From Nymphaea colorata (lineage: Eukaryota; Streptophyta; Magnoliopsida; Nymphaeales; Nymphaeaceae): DNA of 64,000 bases. The DNA is taken from NCBI RefSeq assembly GCF_008831285.2, contig NW_022204755.1, forward strand, positions 124,001-188,000. Reading direction: 5' to 3'. The notes below the pieces were generated by a model. It was not told where the DNA came from. It did not search any database and was given only the letters and a program-made list of their open reading frames with translations. Below are positions 43,529-55,100 of the stretch, piece after piece (the stretch's first letter is position 1; the number at the start of each line of letters is the position of its first letter). Both the position numbers and the translations under genes were made by a program.

Positions 43529-46500
43529 TGATGCAGCAGACTCCAGGAGCGAACTAGGCAGCACGGCCAAGAGAGCAAGCACCATCGGCAACATGATGAA
43601 AAGCATAGAGAGCTAAGACTAACAGCGGGCGGGTGGGCGGAGCATCATCAGCGGAGCGCGGGCAGCGGGCGAAGACTTCAAGGCAGAACAGGCACGGAAA
43701 CTAGACCTAGATCCGGTTATAGCGAGTTCGAACCCTGAGTCTAGTGCAGACCCAGTCCATGCGTGGCAAGCCTAAGGCCTAACTTAGGCAAGTTATATGG
43801 CTGAACCCGTGAGGGAGAGGCCAAACTCACTAAACATTCGAGACGTCTCGTCTCGGTCTCCTTTTATGCTTTTGCTTTATAGTTGAGTCGTTTCATTTCA
43901 GCAAGTGTCTCGGTTCTCATGTTAAGAACCGGTTTTATTTCAAGTACTTAAACTCTTTTGTAAGTCTTTTTTCATTATGCAATCAAGAATTAGAAGTTGA
44001 GTTTTTCATGTGAATTGGCTCTTGCCTCTCTCTTCCCTTCATCGTCTTACCACCGGTGAGCGGAATCCAAAGGCTCCAACCCATGGCTCTGGTTGAAACA
44101 AAACAGGTTTGAAGACGTTCCTTGAGGCCATCGGAAATCCTCTTGGAGCACCTTCTTCCTACGCACAAATTCCCCGACTGAATCGCCATCTTCTCACTGT
44201 GCAACTTCTTCATCCCCGGAAGGAGTTAGAGGCTGGAGAAGATAATCGGGAAGGCTTGGAGGAGAGCGACTCGTGGCTCTAGTCGCCTAGTACTCAAGCA
44301 CAAGACTCCGGCTGCAAGAGAGGAGGTAGGTGCCGTTAATCTCCCGGCTCCTTCCCTACTTGAGCAGAGCAGAGGATTAGTTGAAATCGTCCTAGTAGGC
44401 CCCTTGATCTCTGTTAAAAACAGAGAGAAAGAGCGCCGGAAAGGAGGATCGACGCTAGCTCTTAGAGGACTGATTTTCAAGGTGAGAAACCGAGAGAGCT
44501 CGTCCGAATTCCATTGGTAGACGGCCAATAGGATTTCAGCGAAATTGACTGGTTAATCCCCTTGAAAACTCGTCCACGACAGCAGCAATCAATCCAGCAT
44601 CGTACTTGAGTTGCTGTCGAGGAAGGAGATTTGTTCCCTGCTCGTCTTTCCCAAATCGTGCGCAATATCATACACAGAATAGCAGGAATAGAACAGCAAA
44701 TTGGGAGGAAGTTCAGATCAATTCTGAGCAAGGTCAAGGCAGTTTTCACTCTCTCGTTGGTTCAGTTAAGATCGCCCATATCTTAGCTGCAATTTGTCCA
44801 AGTTTCAACCAATTCGGATGAGAATTGAGTGAGTTCTAGCCAACGATCGGAAATCCATTTCTGCCACCGGAAATACTCAACGCTGCACTAACCCCGGCGA
44901 AACCCGATCGGCGTCCAATCTTTTCCGCCAAGTCCAAGTTTGCCCATGGTCATTAATTGACTAATTGATTACCGGCTATTTGAAAAGGGCAGTTTGGTAA
45001 ACTCAAGGGAATAGCGTTAAAGAGTCCAAACCCGTGGGCGCTCACTCCTCTTCTTTCCCTTCGGCTTCCCTTCATTAGTTCAAGCGTTATATAACGCTTC
45101 TCATTTTAAAGAGCTCCACACTTGGCCACGCATAAAGGTAAGTTAATTTCATCCCTCGCCAAGTGTCCTCCTCATCATTACACTCCAGCCACAACGGTTC
45201 ACCCCCTTCACTCGCATCCTTCACCTCCTCTACCAGTTGGCCTCCCTTTCTTCTTGTAACCGTCCCTAAAGCCAACCCATGAGCTCAAGAGATTAACTCC
45301 TAGCTGCCACCTCTCCCCTTCATCATTAGACCATTTTAATACCTCCCTACTCCATCATTACCCAAGCCATACGTTCACAACCTCCCAATGGAAATCGCAT
45401 AACCCTTGGCTTCCTCTCTTGGTGTAACACATTCTCATAACCGACCAGACTCATTAAGAGCGACCTCTCATCATGAGGAGCCATCTCACCCTGCCTTAAT
45501 TTCACTCTCTCTTAGGATTAACCCTCCACCATCATACGCCTGACCCTTAGTCTATCTCTAAGCCATAACCAACCCCTTAGCAATTAATCTCCATCTCCCG
45601 GCTCTATACAACCTAACCCAAATTGAGCCTACCTAATCCCACTCCGAGCTCACTCCTTGTTCCGGGCTCGGTTTGACCCCTTGGAGTCCATTAGCTAGGT
45701 TCATCTCCAAGGATTGCATGTGATCAAGTTAGCATCTCTACTACAGCAAGTAAGACATCTTGCAGCCTACCTCACTGCAACCATCTCCCGACATCTTCCT
45801 AGGCGCCAAGGTGACCTCGGCCAGGTGGGCCGAGCCCCTAACTCCATTCGGGCGCTCATCCATCACTTTGCTGCCTCTCTCAGCCGACCGAGGCCTGCAG
45901 CAGCCACACTCCATCCACTTCTATTGCCGAGATCCACAATCACTCTCGGCCAGATCTTACCAGAAGACCAGGCGTCCTAGACCAGGCGGGTCTAGCCTCT
46001 ACTCCACCTCCTTGCTATGATATCCGAGAGTGGCTGAGCCACTGGTTTTCTCTCGGATCCTATTGCTGTTTAAGCCAATCCCTCATCGGCTAGGTAACTT
46101 TGAAACATACTATAGAATGGGGTTATTGGGTGCATTTGCTTTCTAAGCCAGGCTCTAGCCATTTGCTACTGTCGGTGGTCCCTCCAAGGCACCTTGCCAA
46201 GGACACGGCTGCGAGTAGCTAGACCACCAAAGGGAAAGGGCATGGTTTGGCCTTTCTTAAGGATTGTATGAATGGTTTGTGAATGAATGATGAGTGAGTT
46301 GTGAGAGTTACATCTGTATCGCTCGCGTTTGTACAGCCTTAATCCTCTCAATTTTGTAATAGGATTGAAGACTTGGGTCAGGGAAAACATACTTGTATCT
46401 TATACTCAGGGTACTATTAAGCCTAGGTTGCTGTCCGGCGGGAAAAGTTTTGTAAGTATAATTTGCTTAAGTTTGAACTTTAGGCTCCTGCAAGTTGATC

Positions 46501-46559
46501 CTGGACTTGGGATCTATTCTCGGGCGTAGAATTCGCTAGCCGGATCTAGGTTCTCACCA
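43529..46559 (+). repeat. 3' LTR of the Ty3-gypsy chromovirus
   Basis: It starts TGATGCAG after the purine tract and ends TTCTCACCA before GGGAT. It carries the complete LTR interior, including ~160 bp (44885-45043) missing from the 5' LTR at the plastid insertion. Its first ~200 bp is shorter than in the 5' LTR through many one- to few-base losses, while the remainder is nearly identical. The uneven pattern suggests local error or local decay rather than uniform ageing. Confidence 0.92.
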
Positions 46560-46766
46560 GGGATCTTGCGTTAAAAAAGGAAGAAGACTTACCAACTTGG
46601 GACATCCTAATAGGAAGGTTATTTCGCCAACTTAGGAAGGGCTTGACATCCAAAAGAAAGTGGCTAACACGTGTAATGAGGAGAGGCTTGTTGCTAAAGG
46701 AGAAAGGAGGACGTACTTGCTTGGGAGCAATCTTACCCCCACATCACACTTGAAGGGGAACCGTAA
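46560..46766. other. Right flank of the gypsy element
   Basis: It begins with the putative target-site copy GGGAT. No gene is seen. Three bases TAA at 46764-46766 form the left target-site copy of the next element. Confidence 0.5.
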
Positions 46767-46934
46767 GGGGCTGTTTGATGGCTGGAAACCATGGAAACAG
46801 AAAAAAAAATTCTGAAATATATTTTTGGAATGAGAAATAGGAAAAAAATTTCCATAGTTCCAAAACAAGCTTGTGTTTGTTAAGTAGAAAATATTTTTCT
46901 GGAAAGAAATTTCGTCGTTTGGTAGAAGTGGAAG

Positions 46935-46963
46935 AAGGGAAGGGAAGGGAAGGGAAGGGAAGG
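46935..46963. repeat. (GGGAA)n microsatellite
   Basis: Five to six perfect AAGGG/GGGAA units lie just upstream of the captured gene fragment. Confidence 0.9.
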
Positions 46964-46998
46964 AGGAGGAGTATTGTCGCCACCGCCACCACCGTCAC

Positions 46999-47245
46999 CA
47001 ACCTATGCGTCTGGTTCGGCGCATCGTCACCGAGGAAACCCCGAGTCCCTCTCTTCCTCCGCCCTCTGGTCTACACCACCACCATCCCGGACCTGCAGAA
47101 GTGGCGTTCGTGGGCCAGAAATCTCAGCCTCTCTGTGGGTTTGAAGTTTGCCGAGCTCAACAACGGCCCCAACTCTCACACCCTCTGCAGAGAGGTCAAA
47201 TGGCTCTTGGAGGATGCCGTCGAGGGCTATGACGCGCGGCTCCGT
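46999..47245 (+). pseudogene. Captured PrmC/HemK methyltransferase 5' fragment
   Basis: In the long frame 46871-47710, residues ~53-120 include PLVYTTTIPDLQKWRSWARN, LSLSVGLKFAELNNGPNS and LCREVKWLLEDAV. Plant organellar release-factor glutamine methyltransferases (PrmC/HemK family) carry this type of N-terminal helical domain (L-x-x-W-x-x-W-A, N-G-P-x-S, R-E-x-x-W-L-x-E-D-A). The methyltransferase fold with the NPPY motif is absent. After GYDARL the frame runs into a Pro/Ser/Leu-rich translation of the minisatellite. The fragment keeps an open frame over 279 codons, but no normal protein could result. Confidence 0.65.
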
Positions 47246-47263
47246 CAGACGACTGAGGGCCGA

Positions 47264-47575
47264 TTCCCCTCTTCTCCTTCCCTCCTCGCCGTCCCCTCTT
47301 CCCCTTCCCTCCTCTCCGTCCCTCTTCCCCTCTTCTCCTTCCCTCCTCACCGTGCCCTCTTCCCCTCTTCTCCTTCCCTCCTCGCCGTGCCTTCTTCCCC
47401 TTCTTCTCCTTCCCTCCTCGCCGTGCCCTCCTTCCCTTCCTCCTCCTCCCTCTTCCTCCACCCTCCCTTCCCTTCTTCCTCCCCCATCCTTCCTTTCTTC
47501 CTCCTTCTTCCTCCTCCCTCCTTCCTTTCTTCCTCCTTCTTCCTCCTCCCTTCCTCAGCATCCATTCTTCCTCCC
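47264..47575. repeat. Polypyrimidine minisatellite
   Basis: Variable repeats of about 20-45 bp are built from ccctcttctccttccctcct plus cgccgt. The strand is almost pure C/T for ~300 bp. Purine frames on the minus strand (Glu/Gly/Arg-rich) are artefacts. Such tracts can form triplex DNA; nothing here shows that it does. Confidence 0.9.
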
Positions 47576-47837
47576 AACGGTCAAAAAAATATTTTTGGAA
47601 AAATTTTTCACCCCTCTGGCTGGAAAAATTTTTCCAGAAATATTTTTTTGTTTCCACTTTCAACGGTAAAGAAAAAATTTCTAAGTTTGATGGAGGAGGA
47701 AAAAATTTAAAATTTTGAATTTTTTTTTCCACTGCTACAGTAAATTTCCAGTGCATCAAATGCACCCTAAAGGAAGGAGAGTTAAGAAGGTGATCCAACG
47801 ACTACAACTTGGTGTTGCCACGTATCACTTGGGGGGC

Positions 47838-47912
47838 GTTTGTTACGCTAGAAATGTACTGTTCACCCAGAAACATTTTTCAAATTTAAAAATTTTTTCC
47901 AGCGTAACAAAC
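47838..47912. repeat. 75-bp foldback
   Basis: GTTTGTTACGCT at 47838-47849 and its exact reverse complement AGCGTAACAAAC at 47901-47912 enclose ~50 bp, and pairing extends inward through GAAA/TTTC. The GGGGCGTTTG start resembles the terminal sequence of the Harbinger-like element just upstream. It may be a related MITE end. Confidence 0.55.
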
Positions 47913-47969
47913 ACAGAAAATTTTTATGACCGTTAAACATGATTTCGGAAATATTTTTCCCAAAACATG

Positions 47970-48022
47970 TTTCCACCGCGAGAGGTGGAAATATGTTTCC
48001 ACCGTGAGAGGTGGAAATATGT
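47970..48022. repeat. Two tandem 26-bp hairpin units
   Basis: TTTCCACC-gcgaga-GGTGGAAA (47970-47991) is followed by TTTCCACC-gtgaga-GGTGGAAA (47996-48017) and a third TTTCC. Each has a perfect 8-bp stem and a 6-base loop, and the only difference is one base in the loop. They lie ~280 bp upstream of the DUF3700 start codon. Confidence 0.85.
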
Positions 48023-48299
48023 TTCCAGTTTTTTTTTTCTGCCCGTTAGACTCATCGCGGGTCTGGCTCCGCTCGTCTTCACCTTGTCATCTTCGTCCTC
48101 CACTGTTGCTTCAACCCTCACCGTAGCTTTGCGGTGGCTGAGCGAATCTTAGCAAACGAGTCCTCATACTCATAGAGAAGTTCCGTTGTTTGGTCCATTG
48201 TTGATCTTATCCCTCTTCTTCTTCTTCACTTGTGCTTCGTCTGTCTTGTCTCTGTCTTTGTTTCTATTTCTCTCTCTATCGCTCGCTCTGCTTGGAAGG

Positions 48300-48474
48300 A
48301 TGTTGGCAGTGCTTGAGGAATTGGTGGCAAAGAGCCCAGTCTGCACCTCCCTGAAGAACGGCAGGGCTCTGATCGACTACTTCGCTTCCAACACAACCAG
48401 AAGCGTCGCCATTAATCTCGGCAACTCTGGCTCTTTGGTCTACAGCACCGATCAGCAGAACCCTCTTCTCCCAG
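48300..48474 (+). CDS. First exon of a DUF3700 (YGL/LRDR, aluminium-induced-like) protein
   Basis: The ATG at 48300 follows a pyrimidine-rich leader (about 48200-48295, many TCT runs). The 58-codon exon reads MLAVLEELVAKSPVCTSLKN, then SVAINLGNSGSLVYSTDQQN and PLLP before CCAG|GTCCGA. DUF3700 proteins begin MLAVF-x-x-x-V-A-x-S-P and have a strand like V-T-I-N-L-G-N-S-G-x-x-A-Y-S before N-P-x-x-P, where their first exon ends. They are class-II-glutamine-amidotransferase-fold proteins of ~230-250 residues, induced by stress or sugar starvation. The next expected segment (FAVVDDIFCLF-like, then the YGL and LRDR motifs) is nowhere in the remaining 15.5 kb. A possible upstream in-frame start at 48186 would add a hydrophobic leader that the family lacks. 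Confidence 0.72.
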
Positions 48475-49106
48475 GTCCGATTTTCTGAGTGGAGCGAATC
48501 TCAGACGCTTTTCCCTCTTTGCTTTTTCCGTTTCTTCTTTTTTTAAATGTGATTTACACATGTTTTGGTTTCTAATTAATCGATCGGGGTTTATATGAGA
48601 TATAGCTTATGAAGTTTTGATGGGAGTGACTGAAGGCTGTCGGGAGGTTGATCTTAGGAATTGCATGGCGATCTGCTCTTAGGGTTTGGTTTGGCTTGTG
48701 TTAATGCTTCTTTTTTTTTTCCCTTTTTGGGGTGTGGCTCCTGGCTTTGGCGGGAGGTTGATCAAAAGGGTTTGGTTTTATGCTTTGAATTCCGTCATTT
48801 CTGCTTTTCTTTCTTTTATTTTGATCAGTTCCCTTTTGCCTGATTATATGGCTCCTGGCTTACATGTTTCGCCATCGAACATTGTGTATGTTATGGTGCT
48901 GCTTAAGGTTGAATAGGAGATTTGTGCGTTTTTTTTTTGTAAGAACCCTTTGTACGGAGATAAAATTGCTTCAACTTTTGCACTTCGCCTGAAATTCAGG
49001 CACCTTCTAGTGATTGGATTTTGCACTTCTGTTTATACATATGGTTATGGATAGATATACCTTCCGGAAACAATACCTGAACCATGAAGTCATGATCCCT
49101 TAGCAT
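48475..49106 (+). other. Intron-like sequence after the DUF3700 exon
   Basis: T-rich, with a proper GT start (GTCCGA) and long T runs, as in plant first introns. No second exon is seen before the satellite begins at ~49134. Frames at 48661-48916 are T-rich hydrophobic translations without a known domain. Confidence 0.5.
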
Positions 49107-49134
49107 GTATACCTCACATGGGTTTGAGGTATAC
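49107..49134. repeat. Perfect 10-bp inverted repeat at the satellite edge
   Basis: GTATACCTCA (49107-49116) and TGAGGTATAC (49125-49134) are exact reverse complements around the 8-base loop catgggtt. Satellite sequence starts directly after it (aaatcacaagttcatatgg). Confidence 0.85.
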
Positions 49135-52100
49135 AAATCACAAGTTCATATGGATACAAGTGGGATCTATGCTTTTGTTTGACCCATTTTACTTAATTCA
49201 ATGAGTTCTCGTATTGAAACGAACAAAAAGTTCTACTTATTGGACTAACTACAAGAATCAAACAATGTATACATCAGATTTGTGTCCATATGAAAAGGTG
49301 ATTTGCAATCATTTAAATCATTACTTATACATGTAATAACAAGTGAAACACATTAGATTAACTATAAAAGAGCAAATGAACCACTTGAATTTTGTTCATT
49401 TTCATGCAAACTTGTGATTAAATCCACTAAATCATTCAACGTGGATGTAGCAACAAGTTAATCACATTCAATGAAATATGCGTGCTCAGATGAATCGATT
49501 AAATCCCACTCGCATTGATACAACCTTGTGATTTCAATTCATTAGATCCTTACTATTGATGTAACTACAAGTTCAACTCATTGGATTGACTACAAGAGAT
49601 CAAACTAATGCATAGGTCCCATTTGCATCCATTTGAACTTGTGATTTCAATCAACAAAATCAGTCATTGTACATGTAATAACAGGTGAAACGCATTAGGC
49701 TAATGATAAGCGATCAAACGCATGACGTGAATCTCATTTTTTCATACAAACTTTTAGTTTGAACCATTTAAATCATTCGTTATGAAAGTAATAACAAGCG
49801 AAACACGTTATATTAACTGAAATACAGCAAGTAAATAACTTCAATGTCTTTTATGTACATACGAGCTTGTGATTTCATTCCACTAAATCATTCAACATGC
49901 ATGTTTAAGCACATTCACGCATTAGTTTGTAATTCAAGTGATTCAATTGATCCCTTATAGTTAACCTAATGTGTCTCACTGTTTATTACTTCTTTAAAGA
50001 ACGATTTAAATGATTGAAATCACTAGTTCATATAGTTAAAAATGGAATCTATGCATTAGTTTCATCCCAAGTACTTAATCGAAAGAATTCAACTTGTCGT
50101 TACATCTATAGTACGCGATATAAGCGATGAAATCAGTTGTTTGTATAAACACGAGTGGGATTTAAGCGATTCATTTGATCACACATATTTAATTGAATGT
50201 TTTTAACTTGTTGGTACAACCATTTTGAATGATTTATTTGATCGAAATCACAAGTTTGTATGAGAATGAATAAGATTCAAGTGGTTAATTTACTCCCTTA
50301 TATTTAATCTAATGTGTTTCACTTGTTATTACATGTGTAAGTAACGATTTAAATGATTGAAATAACAAGTTCATATGGATAGAAGTGGGATCTATGCTTT
50401 TGTTTGACCCGTTTTACTTAATTCAATGAAACAAAAAGTTCTACTTATTGGACTAACTACAAGCATCAAACTAATGTATACATCAGATTTGTGTCCATAT
50501 GAATTGGTGATTTCAATCATTTAAATCATTACTTATACATGTAATAACAAGTGAAACCCATTAGATTAACTGTAAAAGAGCAAATGAACCACTTGAATTT
50601 CGTTCATTTTCATGCAAACTTGTGTTTTAAATCCACTAAATCATTCAACGTGGATGTAGCAACAAGTTAATCACATTCAATAAAATATGCGTGCTCAGAT
50701 GAATCGCATAAATCCCACTCGTATTGATACAAATTAATGATTTCAATTCATTAGATCCTTACTATTGATGCAACTACAAGTTCAACTCATTGGATTAACT
50801 ACAAGAGATCAAACTAATGCGTAGATCTCATTGTCATCCATTTGAACTTGTGATTTCAATCAACAAAATCAATCATTGTACATGTAATAACAAGTGAAAC
50901 GCATTAGGCTAATGATAAGCGATCAAACGAAAGACGTGAATCTCATTTTTTCATACAAACTTTTAGTTTGTATCATTTAAATCATTCGCTATCGATGTAA
51001 AAACAAGCGAAACACGTTATATTAACTGAAATACAACAAGTAAATAACTTAAATGTCATTTATGTTCATACAAGCTTGTGATTTCATTCCACTAAATCAT
51101 TCAACATGCATGTTTAATTACATTCACGCATTAGTTTTTGATTCAAGTCATTCAGTTGATCCCTTATAGTTAACCTAATGTGTTTCACTGTTTATTACTT
51201 CTATAAAGAACGATTTAAATGATTGAAATCACTAGTTCATATAGTTAAAAATGGAATATATGCATTAGTTTCATCCCTAGTACTTAATCGAAGGAATTCA
51301 ACTTGTCGTTACATCTATAGTACGCGATATAAGCGATTGAAATCAGTTGTTCGTATAAACACGAGTGAGATTTAAGCGATTCATTTGATCACACATATTT
51401 AATTGAATGTTTTTAACTTGTTAATACAACCATTTGAATGATTTATTTGATTGAAATCACAAGTTTGTATGAGAATGAATAAGATTCAAGTCATTAATTT
51501 GCTCTCCTATATTTAATCTAATGTGTTTCACTTGTTATTACATGTGTAAGTAACGATTTAAATGATTGAAATCACAAGTTCATATGGATATAAGTGGGAT
51601 CTATGCTTTAATTGAATGTTTTTAACTTGTTAATACATCCATTTTGAATGATTTATTTGATCGAAATCACAAGTTTGAATGGGAATGAATAAGATTGAAG
51701 TCGTTAATTCGCTCCCCTATATTTAATCTAATGTGTTTCACTTGTTATTACATGTGTAACGAACAATTTAAATGATTGAAATCACAAGTTCATATTACAA
51801 GTGGGATCTATGCTTTTGTTTGACCCCTTTTACTTAATTCAATGTGTTCTCGTATTCAAACGAACAAAAAGTTCTACTTATTGGACTAACTGCAACCATC
51901 AAACTAATGTATACATCATATTTGTGTCCTTATGAATTGGTGATTCCGATAATTTAAATCATTACTTATACCCTTAATAACAAGTGAAACACATTAAATT
52001 AAGTATAAAAGAGCAAATGAACCACTTGAATTTTGTTCATTTTCATGCAAACTTGTGATTTAAATCCACTAAATCATTCAACATGGATGTAGCAATAAGT

Positions 52101-55100
52101 TAATCACATTCAATGAAATATGGGTGCTCAGATGAATCGCTTAAATCCCACTCGCATTGATACAAACTTGTGATTTCAATTCATTAGATCCTTACTATTG
52201 ATGTAAATACAAGTTGAACTCATTGGATTGACTACAAGAGATCAAACTAATGCGTAGATCCCATTTGCATCCATTTGAACTTGTGATTTCAATCAACAAA
52301 ATCAATCATTGTACATGTAATAACAAGTGAAACGCGTTAGGCTAATAATAAGCGATCAAACGAATGACGTGAATCTCATTTTTTCATAAAACTTTTAGTT
52401 TGAACCATTTCAATCATTCGTTATAGATGTAAAAACAAGGGAAACACATTATATTAACTGAAATACAGCAAGTAAATAACTTAAATGTCATTTATGTACA
52501 TACGAGCTTGTGATTTCATTCCACTAAATCATTCAAAATGAATGTTTAAGCACATTCACGCATTAGTTTGTGATTCAAGTAATTCAATTGATCCCTTGTA
52601 GTAAACCTAATGTGTTTCACTGTTTATTACTTCTATAAAGAACGATTTAGATGATTGAAATCACCAGTTCATATAGATAAAAATGGAATATATGCATTAG
52701 TTTCATCCCAAGTACTTAATCAAAAGAATTCAACTTGTCGTTACATCTATAGTATGCGATATAAGCGATTGAAATCAGTTGTTCGTATAAACACGAGTGG
52801 GATTTAAGCGATTCATTTGATCACACATATTTAATTGAATGTTTTTAACTTGTTAATACATGCATTTTGATTGATTTATTTGATCGAAATCACTAGTTTG
52901 TATGAGAATGGATAAGATTCAAGTCGTTAATTGGATCCCCTATATTTAATCTAATGTGTTTCACTTGTTATTACTTGTGTAACGAATGATTTAAATGATT
53001 GAAATCACAAGTTCATATTGATACAAGTGGGATCTATGCTTTTCTTTGACCCTTTTTACTTAATTCAATGAGTTCTCGTATTCAAACGAACAAAAAGTTC
53101 ACTTATTGGACTAACTACAAGCATCAAACTAATGTATACATCAGATTTGTGTCCATATGAATTGATGATTTCAATCATTTAAAGCATTACTTATACATGT
53201 AATAACAAGTGAAACACATTAATTAACTATAAAAGAGCAAATGAACCAGTTGAATTTTGGTCATTTTCATCCAAACTTGTGATTTAAATCAAGTAAAGCA
53301 TTCAACGTGGAAGTAGCAACAAGTTAATCACATTCAATGAAATATGCGTGCTCAGATGAATCGTTTATATCCCACTCGCATTGATACAAACTTATGATTT
53401 CAATTCATTAGATCCTTACTATTGATCTAACTACAAGTTCAACTCATTGGATTGACTACAAGAGATCAAACTAATGCATAGATCCCATTTGCACCCATTT
53501 GAGCTTGTGATTTCAATCAACGAAATCAATCATTGTACATGTAGTAACAAGTGAAACACATTAGGCTAATGATAGGCGATCAAACGAATGACGTGAATCT
53601 CATTTTTTCATACAAACTTTTAGTTTGAACCATTTAAATCATTCGTTATGGAAGTAATAACAAGCGAAACACGTTATATTAATGAAATACAGCAAGTAAA
53701 TAACTTCAATGTCTTTATGTACATACGAGCTTGTGATTTCATTCCACTAATCATTCAACATGCATGTTTAAGCACATTCACGCATTGTTTGTGATTCAAG
53801 TGATTCAATTGATCCCTTATAGTTAACCTAATGTGTCTCATTGTTTATTACTTCTATAAAGAACGATTTAAATGATTGAAATCACCAGTTCATATAGTTA
53901 AAAATGGAATCAATGTATTAGTTTCATCCCTAGTACTTAATCCAAAGAATTCAACTTGTCGTTACATCTATAGTACACGATATAAGCGATGAAATCAGTT
54001 GTTCGTATAAACACGAGTGGGATTTAAGAGATTCATTTGATACACATATTTAATTGAATGTTTTTAACTTGTTGGTACATCCATTTTGAATGATTTATTT
54101 GATCGTAATCACAAGCTTGTATGAAAATGAATAAGATTCAAGTGGTTAATTTGCTCCCTTATATTTAATCTAATGTGTTTCACTCGTATTATTACATGTG
54201 TAATGAACGATTTAAATGATTGAAATCACAAGTTCATATGGATACAAGTGGGATCTATGCTTTTGTTTGACCCCTTTTATTTAATTCAATGAAACAAAAA
54301 GTTCTACTTATTGGACTAACTACAAGCAACAAACTAATGTATACATCAGATTTGTGTCCATATGAATTGGTGATTTCAATCATTTAAATCATTACTTATA
54401 CATGCAATAACAAGTGAAACACATTAGATTAACTATAAAAGAGCAAATGAACCACTTAAATTTCGTTCATTTTCTTGCAAACTTGTTATTTAAATCCACT
54501 AAATCATTCAACGTGGATGTGCAACAAGCTTATCACATACAATGAAATATGCGTGCTCAGATGAATCGTTTAAATCCCACTCGTATTGATACAAACTTGT
54601 GATTTTAATTCATTAGATCCTTACTATTGATGTAACTACAAGTTCAACTCATTGGATTGACTACAAGAGATTAAACTAATGCGTAGATCCCATTTGCATC
54701 CATTTGAACTTGTGATTTCAATCAACAAAATCAATCATTCTACATGTAATAACGAGTGAGACGCATTAGGCTAATGATAAGTGATCAAACGAATGACGTG
54801 AATCACATTTTTTCATACAAAATTTTAGTTTGAACCATTTAAATCATTCGTTATAATGTAAAAACAAGCGAAACACATTATATTAACTGAAATACACAAG
54901 TAAATAACTTAAATATCTTTTATGTACATACAAGCTTGTGATTTCATTCCACTAAATCATTCAACATGCATGTTTTAGCACATTCACGCATTAGTTTGTG
55001 ATTCAAGTCATTCAATTGATCCCTTATAGTTAACCTAATGTGTTTCACTTTTTATTACTTCTATAAACAACGATTTAAATGATTGAAATCACCAGTTCAT

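Larger units (their letters stand above)
46767..47767 (+). mobile_element. Harbinger-like element with a captured gene fragment (Pack-type)
   Basis: A 1001-bp block is flanked by TAA on both sides (46764-46766 and 47768-47770), the usual target duplication of PIF/Harbinger and Tourist elements. Its left end GGGGCTGTTTGATGGCTGG and the reverse complement of its right end GGGTGCATTTGATGCACTGG form an imperfect terminal repeat, followed on both sides by GAAA/TTTC- and AAATATTTTT-rich subterminal sequence. It holds no transposase. Its centre is a GC-rich piece of a cellular gene (PrmC/HemK) plus a pyrimidine minisatellite. It is therefore a non-autonomous Pack-TIR-like element. Confidence 0.72.

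Noticed and set aside
47027-47798. Long Glu/Gly/Arg-rich minus-strand frames
   Set aside because: They are the reverse of the pyrimidine minisatellite and of the captured exon; composition explains them.
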